Below are positions 61,196 through 64,000 of a stretch of DNA of 64,000 nucleotides, one piece after another (position 1 is the first letter of the stretch; every line of letters begins with the position of its first letter). The stretch spans positions 1,426,001 through 1,490,000 of the forward strand of contig OZ244803.1 in assembly GCA_965220045.1 (NCBI GenBank), read 5' to 3'. This DNA comes from VXOZ01 sp965220045. GTDB taxonomy: Bacteria > Chloroflexota > UBA11872 > VXOZ01. Under the pieces are notes generated by a model that searched no databases, was not told where the DNA came from, and saw only the letters and a program-made list of their open reading frames with translations. A program made the position numbers and the translations under genes.

Positions 61196-62176
61196 ATGCC
61201 GCCGAAAGTCTATGTTACCCGTCGCATTCCGGAGTCCGGTATTGAGCTTCTCCGAAAGTCCTGTGAGGTAGAGATCTGGGATAGCGATGACGTTGTTCCT
61301 CGTGACACGTTTCTGCAGGCTGTTGCCGACAAGGACGCTGTGCTCTGCCTTCTTACCGAGAAAGTGGACGCGGAGACTCTCGACGTCGCCAAGAACGTGA
61401 AGATCTTTGCCAACATGGCCGTTGGTTTCGACAATATCGACGTCGGCGCGTGCACACAGCGGGGTATCATGGCTAGCAACACGCCGGGCGTGCTCACTGA
61501 CACGACGGCTGACTTTGCCTTCACATTGCTCATGGCCGCTGCCCGCCGCATCCGCGAAGGCCACGAGTTTGTGCATGCCGGAAAGTGGGAAACCTGGGGA
61601 CCGCTCTTGCTCATGGGGCAAGACATTCACCATGCCACGCTCGGTTTGATTGGATTGGGTCGCATCGGTGTGGAAATGGCACGACGGGGACAAGGCTTCT
61701 CGATGCGTGTAATCTACAACGACGTCGTGCGCAGGGAAGACTTAGAAGAGGAACTTGGCCTCGAATACGCTGACTTTGAGACGGTACTCAAGGAATCGGA
61801 CTTCGTTAGCCTGCACGTTCCCTATTTGCCTGCGACGCATCACCTGATCAGCACAGAGCAACTTGCATTGATGAAGTCATCCGCTGTCCTGATCAATAGT
61901 GCGCGGGGCGCCATCGTAGATCCGCAAGCGCTCTATACGGCACTCAAGACAGGCGAGATTTGGGCGGCAGGCCTTGACGTCACGGAACCTGAGCCAATCC
62001 CCATGGATGATCCGCTGCTCACTCTGGACAACTGTCTGATTGCGCCCCACATTGCCAGCGCGAGCTTCAATACGCGCAGCGACATGTCCGAGCTTGCCGC
62101 AAACAACATTCTGGCGGCGCTTTCGGGCAACCGCCCGCCCACGATTCTCAATCCTGAGGTGCTCGAGGGTTCCTAA
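61196..62176 (+). CDS. Glyoxylate/hydroxypyruvate reductase (D-2-hydroxyacid dehydrogenase)
   Basis: 326 residues. The N-terminus VYVTRRIPESGIELLRKS matches GyaR-type enzymes. NAD motif LGLIGLGRIGVEMARRGQGF, catalytic Arg in INSARGAIVDPQAL, Glu in DVTEPEPIPMDDPL and His in IAPHIASASFNTR are intact. It reduces glyoxylate or hydroxypyruvate with NAD(P)H. Probably co-transcribed with the TIM-barrel gene. Confidence 0.93.
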   Translation: MPPKVYVTRRIPESGIELLRKSCEVEIWDSDDVVPRDTFLQAVADKDAVLCLLTEKVDAETLDVAKNVKIFANMAVGFDNIDVGACTQRGIMASNTPGVLTDTTADFAFTLLMAAARRIREGHEFVHAGKWETWGPLLLMGQDIHHATLGLIGLGRIGVEMARRGQGFSMRVIYNDVVRREDLEEELGLEYADFETVLKESDFVSLHVPYLPATHHLISTEQLALMKSSAVLINSARGAIVDPQALYTALKTGEIWAAGLDVTEPEPIPMDDPLLTLDNCLIAPHIASASFNTRSDMSELAANNILAALSGNRPPTILNPEVLEGS

Positions 62177-62301
62177 CCCCTTCGGTGCGGTTTCACGTCT
62201 TGTCTTCTGTCTCACGATAGACTTTCGGTCGGAGCACAAGCCGACCTAAGGCCTCTTCCGCACTGAGGGTTTCCGCCGCGGGGAATGCCTAGGGCATTAC
62301 G

Positions 62302-63489
62302 CTATAGGCCCCGCGTTTCGTCTGCTGACTGCGTCTTCCAGGGCAAGAGCCGCAGGCGGGCCCGAGCGGGAACCTGAAAGACCGGAGGCATCGCGTAGGT
62401 CTTCACTTGGCTGTGCACGGCGATACTTTGCAGCAAGCCAATGCCTAAGAAGGTGGCCAGCAGGGCACTGCCGCCGTAGGACATGAATGGCAAGGGAATT
62501 CCGGTCACAGGCAGCAAGCCGATTATCATCCCCACGTTCACGAACGTCTGCAAGAAGATAAACGTCGTAACGCCCACGGCGATGTTTTGACCGAAGTGGT
62601 CGCGCGCACTCGTTGCAATCAACGAGGCCCGCATGAGCAGCACCACAAACAAACAAAGCACGAGTGCGCTGCCGACAAATCCGAGCTCCTCCGCCAAGAC
62701 AGCGAACACAAAGTCCTTGTGTTGCACGCGTAGGTATTCCAACTGCGTCTGCGAGCCTTGGAACAGCCCTCGCCCCCACAATTCGCCCGCCCCGACACTG
62801 ATACGCGCCTGGAGCACGTTGTACCCGGCGCCGAAGGGGTCTGCCATCGGATCGAGGAATGTGGCTATGCGCTCCCACATGTACTCTTTGATGCGTATGA
62901 GCTGCAAGAACATCGCGCAAAGCAGACCGATTGCCACACCGAAGATGTAGCGGTACGGTACTCCCGCCATGAAGACCATCGCACCCCATATGCCAAGGTA
63001 CATCAACGTGGTGCCTAGGTCGGGCTCCCTATATACCAAGAACGCCGGCACGGCAGTGATCACCATGGATCCCAAGAAATAGCGAATGTCCTCCACGCGA
63101 TGCGGCCCGGCGCTAAAGTAGTGGGCGAGCACCAGAATGAGAGCGATCTTGGCCAATTCTGAAGGCTGCAAGGAGAATGGTCCGATGAGGAACCACCGTT
63201 GCGATCCGCCGATGGATACTCCCGCCACAAGCACCGCAGCGAGCATCAGCACAGAAGCGCCGTAGCCAATCCAAGCCAAACTGCCGAGCCATCGGTAATT
63301 CAGTTTGGGGGCGATCGCGAGTATGACGACTCCCATTCCTAAGAAGATGCTCTGCTTGATCACATCCAAGGACACGTCGGACTCGATCAGCGTGGCGCTG
63401 CGAATGAGCACAATGCCGATCGCTCCAAGAATTATGGCAGCAAGCGTAAGCCAGTAGTCGTAGAGTCGCCACTTTCGCACGGCAATCAT
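62302..63489 (-). CDS. rodA: RodA, SEDS-family peptidoglycan glycosyltransferase
   Basis: 395 residues from ATG 63489, one base after the PBP2 stop; the longer frame to 63519 would overlap it. Ten membrane helices. The SEDS segments LQPSELAKIALILVLAHYFS, EPDLGTTLMYLGIW and MSYGGSALLATFLGIGLLQS are present, the catalytic Asp being in the large loop with REPDLGT. It polymerises glycan strands in lateral wall growth with PBP2 and MreB. Confidence 0.96.
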   Translation of the reverse strand: MIAVRKWRLYDYWLTLAAIILGAIGIVLIRSATLIESDVSLDVIKQSIFLGMGVVILAIAPKLNYRWLGSLAWIGYGASVLMLAAVLVAGVSIGGSQRWFLIGPFSLQPSELAKIALILVLAHYFSAGPHRVEDIRYFLGSMVITAVPAFLVYREPDLGTTLMYLGIWGAMVFMAGVPYRYIFGVAIGLLCAMFLQLIRIKEYMWERIATFLDPMADPFGAGYNVLQARISVGAGELWGRGLFQGSQTQLEYLRVQHKDFVFAVLAEELGFVGSALVLCLFVVLLMRASLIATSARDHFGQNIAVGVTTFIFLQTFVNVGMIIGLLPVTGIPLPFMSYGGSALLATFLGIGLLQSIAVHSQVKTYAMPPVFQVPARARLRLLPWKTQSADETRGL

Positions 63490-63490
63490 G

Positions 63491-64000
63491 CTACTGCTTG
63501 GCACTCCCCATGGATTCAAAGTAGAAGCGGGTCATCTTATCCGCAATCGGAGCGGCAAACTCGGAACCTTCGCCTGCTCCATAGAGCACTACTGCAAAGG
63601 CAATTTCCGGATTGTCGAATGGCGCAAATCCCGTAAAGAGGGCATGGGTCGGCAGGTGTCCGTCCTCATCACGGGGGCCGGGGTACTCTGCTGTACCGGT
63701 CTTGCCGGCAATGCCATACGGATTCGATGCTATCCGAATGGCTGTGCCACCCACCACCACCTCGCGCATCGCGCTTCGGATGAGGGAGAGCACCTGCTCA
63801 GAGTATGGCAAGCGGCGGGCCACTCGCGGTTCAATTCGCTGCAGTTGCTCGCCCTGAGCGCCCCGTATTTCAGCGGCTACCCTAGGGTACATTAAATTGC
63901 CGCCATTTGCAATAGCGGCGGATAGATTCGCAAGTTGGAGCGGCGTACTCAAGACATCGCCCTGTCCGATGGCTGAATTGTAGGAATCTCCTTGGAACCA
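63491..64000 (-). CDS. mrdA: Penicillin-binding protein 2 (transpeptidase), 3' part only
   Basis: The gene enters from the right edge; 169 C-terminal residues are visible. QGDSYNSAIGQGDVLSTPLQ is the typical block near the active site, and KTGT in GIAGKTGTAEYPG is the third penicillin-binding motif. The SxxK and SxN motifs lie outside the window. It crosslinks peptides for elongation, and its stop lies 1 nt before rodA. Confidence 0.95.
   Translation of the reverse strand, partial: WFQGDSYNSAIGQGDVLSTPLQLANLSAAIANGGNLMYPRVAAEIRGAQGEQLQRIEPRVARRLPYSEQVLSLIRSAMREVVVGGTAIRIASNPYGIAGKTGTAEYPGPRDEDGHLPTHALFTGFAPFDNPEIAFAVVLYGAGEGSEFAAPIADKMTRFYFESMGSAKQ

Overview
The window is bacterial chromosome of about 57-60% GC by eye, densely packed, with many 4-nt ATGA/GTGA gene overlaps. 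It encodes rod-type peptidoglycan growth genes (murA, mreB, rodA and the 3' part of a PBP2 gene), a complete F-type ATP synthase operon, and conserved information-processing genes. Several traits point to Chloroflexota, probably a free-living or host-associated marine-type lineage: a PriA whose helicase motor is degenerate, a GKDS P-loop in guanylate kinase, a bifunctional phosphoglucose/phosphomannose isomerase, a Ycf45-type ATPase with an R3H tail, and many Gfo/Idh/MocA, hydroxyacid dehydrogenase and TIM-barrel sugar enzymes. This assignment is inference from gene content, not from a marker-gene search.

Layout. 1-4945 (minus): a translationally coupled signalling operon with a STAS antagonist, a REC-PP2C phosphatase, an RsbW-like kinase, a lipoprotein of the branched-chain amino-acid binding type, and a sensor kinase that runs off the left edge. 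5-13.5 kb: a loose accessory region with a flavin monooxygenase, rmlD, an ABM-type monooxygenase, the decayed remains of a FecCD/FecE iron ABC transporter, a bifunctional-nuclease-family protein and a DtxR-type regulator. 13.5-18.1 kb: a WecA/MraY-type transferase, a hydroxyacid dehydrogenase, an SDR, a MITE-like element and a frameshifted Gfo/Idh gene. 18.2-25.2 kb: atpZ/I-B-E-F-H-A-G-D-C behind a recognisable promoter. 25.3-32.2 kb: murA, mreB, yebC, ruvC, ruvA, ruvB, a CPBP protease and a Trm112-like protein. 32.3-34.8 kb (minus): CsoR-type repressor, Gfo/Idh and a D-threonine-aldolase-like enzyme in one operon. 35-42 kb: a pair of MaoC-type hydratases, rmlB, several membrane proteins (one built of six tandem two-helix repeats) and a threonine aldolase. 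42.2-47.7 kb (minus): CehA/McbA-like hydrolase, archease, RtcB RNA ligase and an AIR-synthase-like protein. 47.8-49.8 kb: a Gfo/Idh protein with an altered EKP motif, an orphan nitrile-hydratase-alpha-like protein, tiny cysteine-rich ORFs and tRNA-Gly(GCC). 50-59 kb (plus): tig, rsgA, gmk, priA, def, fmt and the R3H ATPase. 59-64 kb: sugar isomerases, glyoxylate reductase, then convergent rodA and PBP2.

The most unusual items are the signalling operon that couples a solute-binding lipoprotein to a partner switch, the CehA-archease-RtcB-AIR operon, the orphan metal-claw nitrile hydratase alpha-like protein, the CsoR-Gfo/Idh-D-threonine-aldolase operon with a changed metal ligand, and the decaying iron-uptake locus. 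No CRISPR array, prophage or intact insertion sequence was seen.
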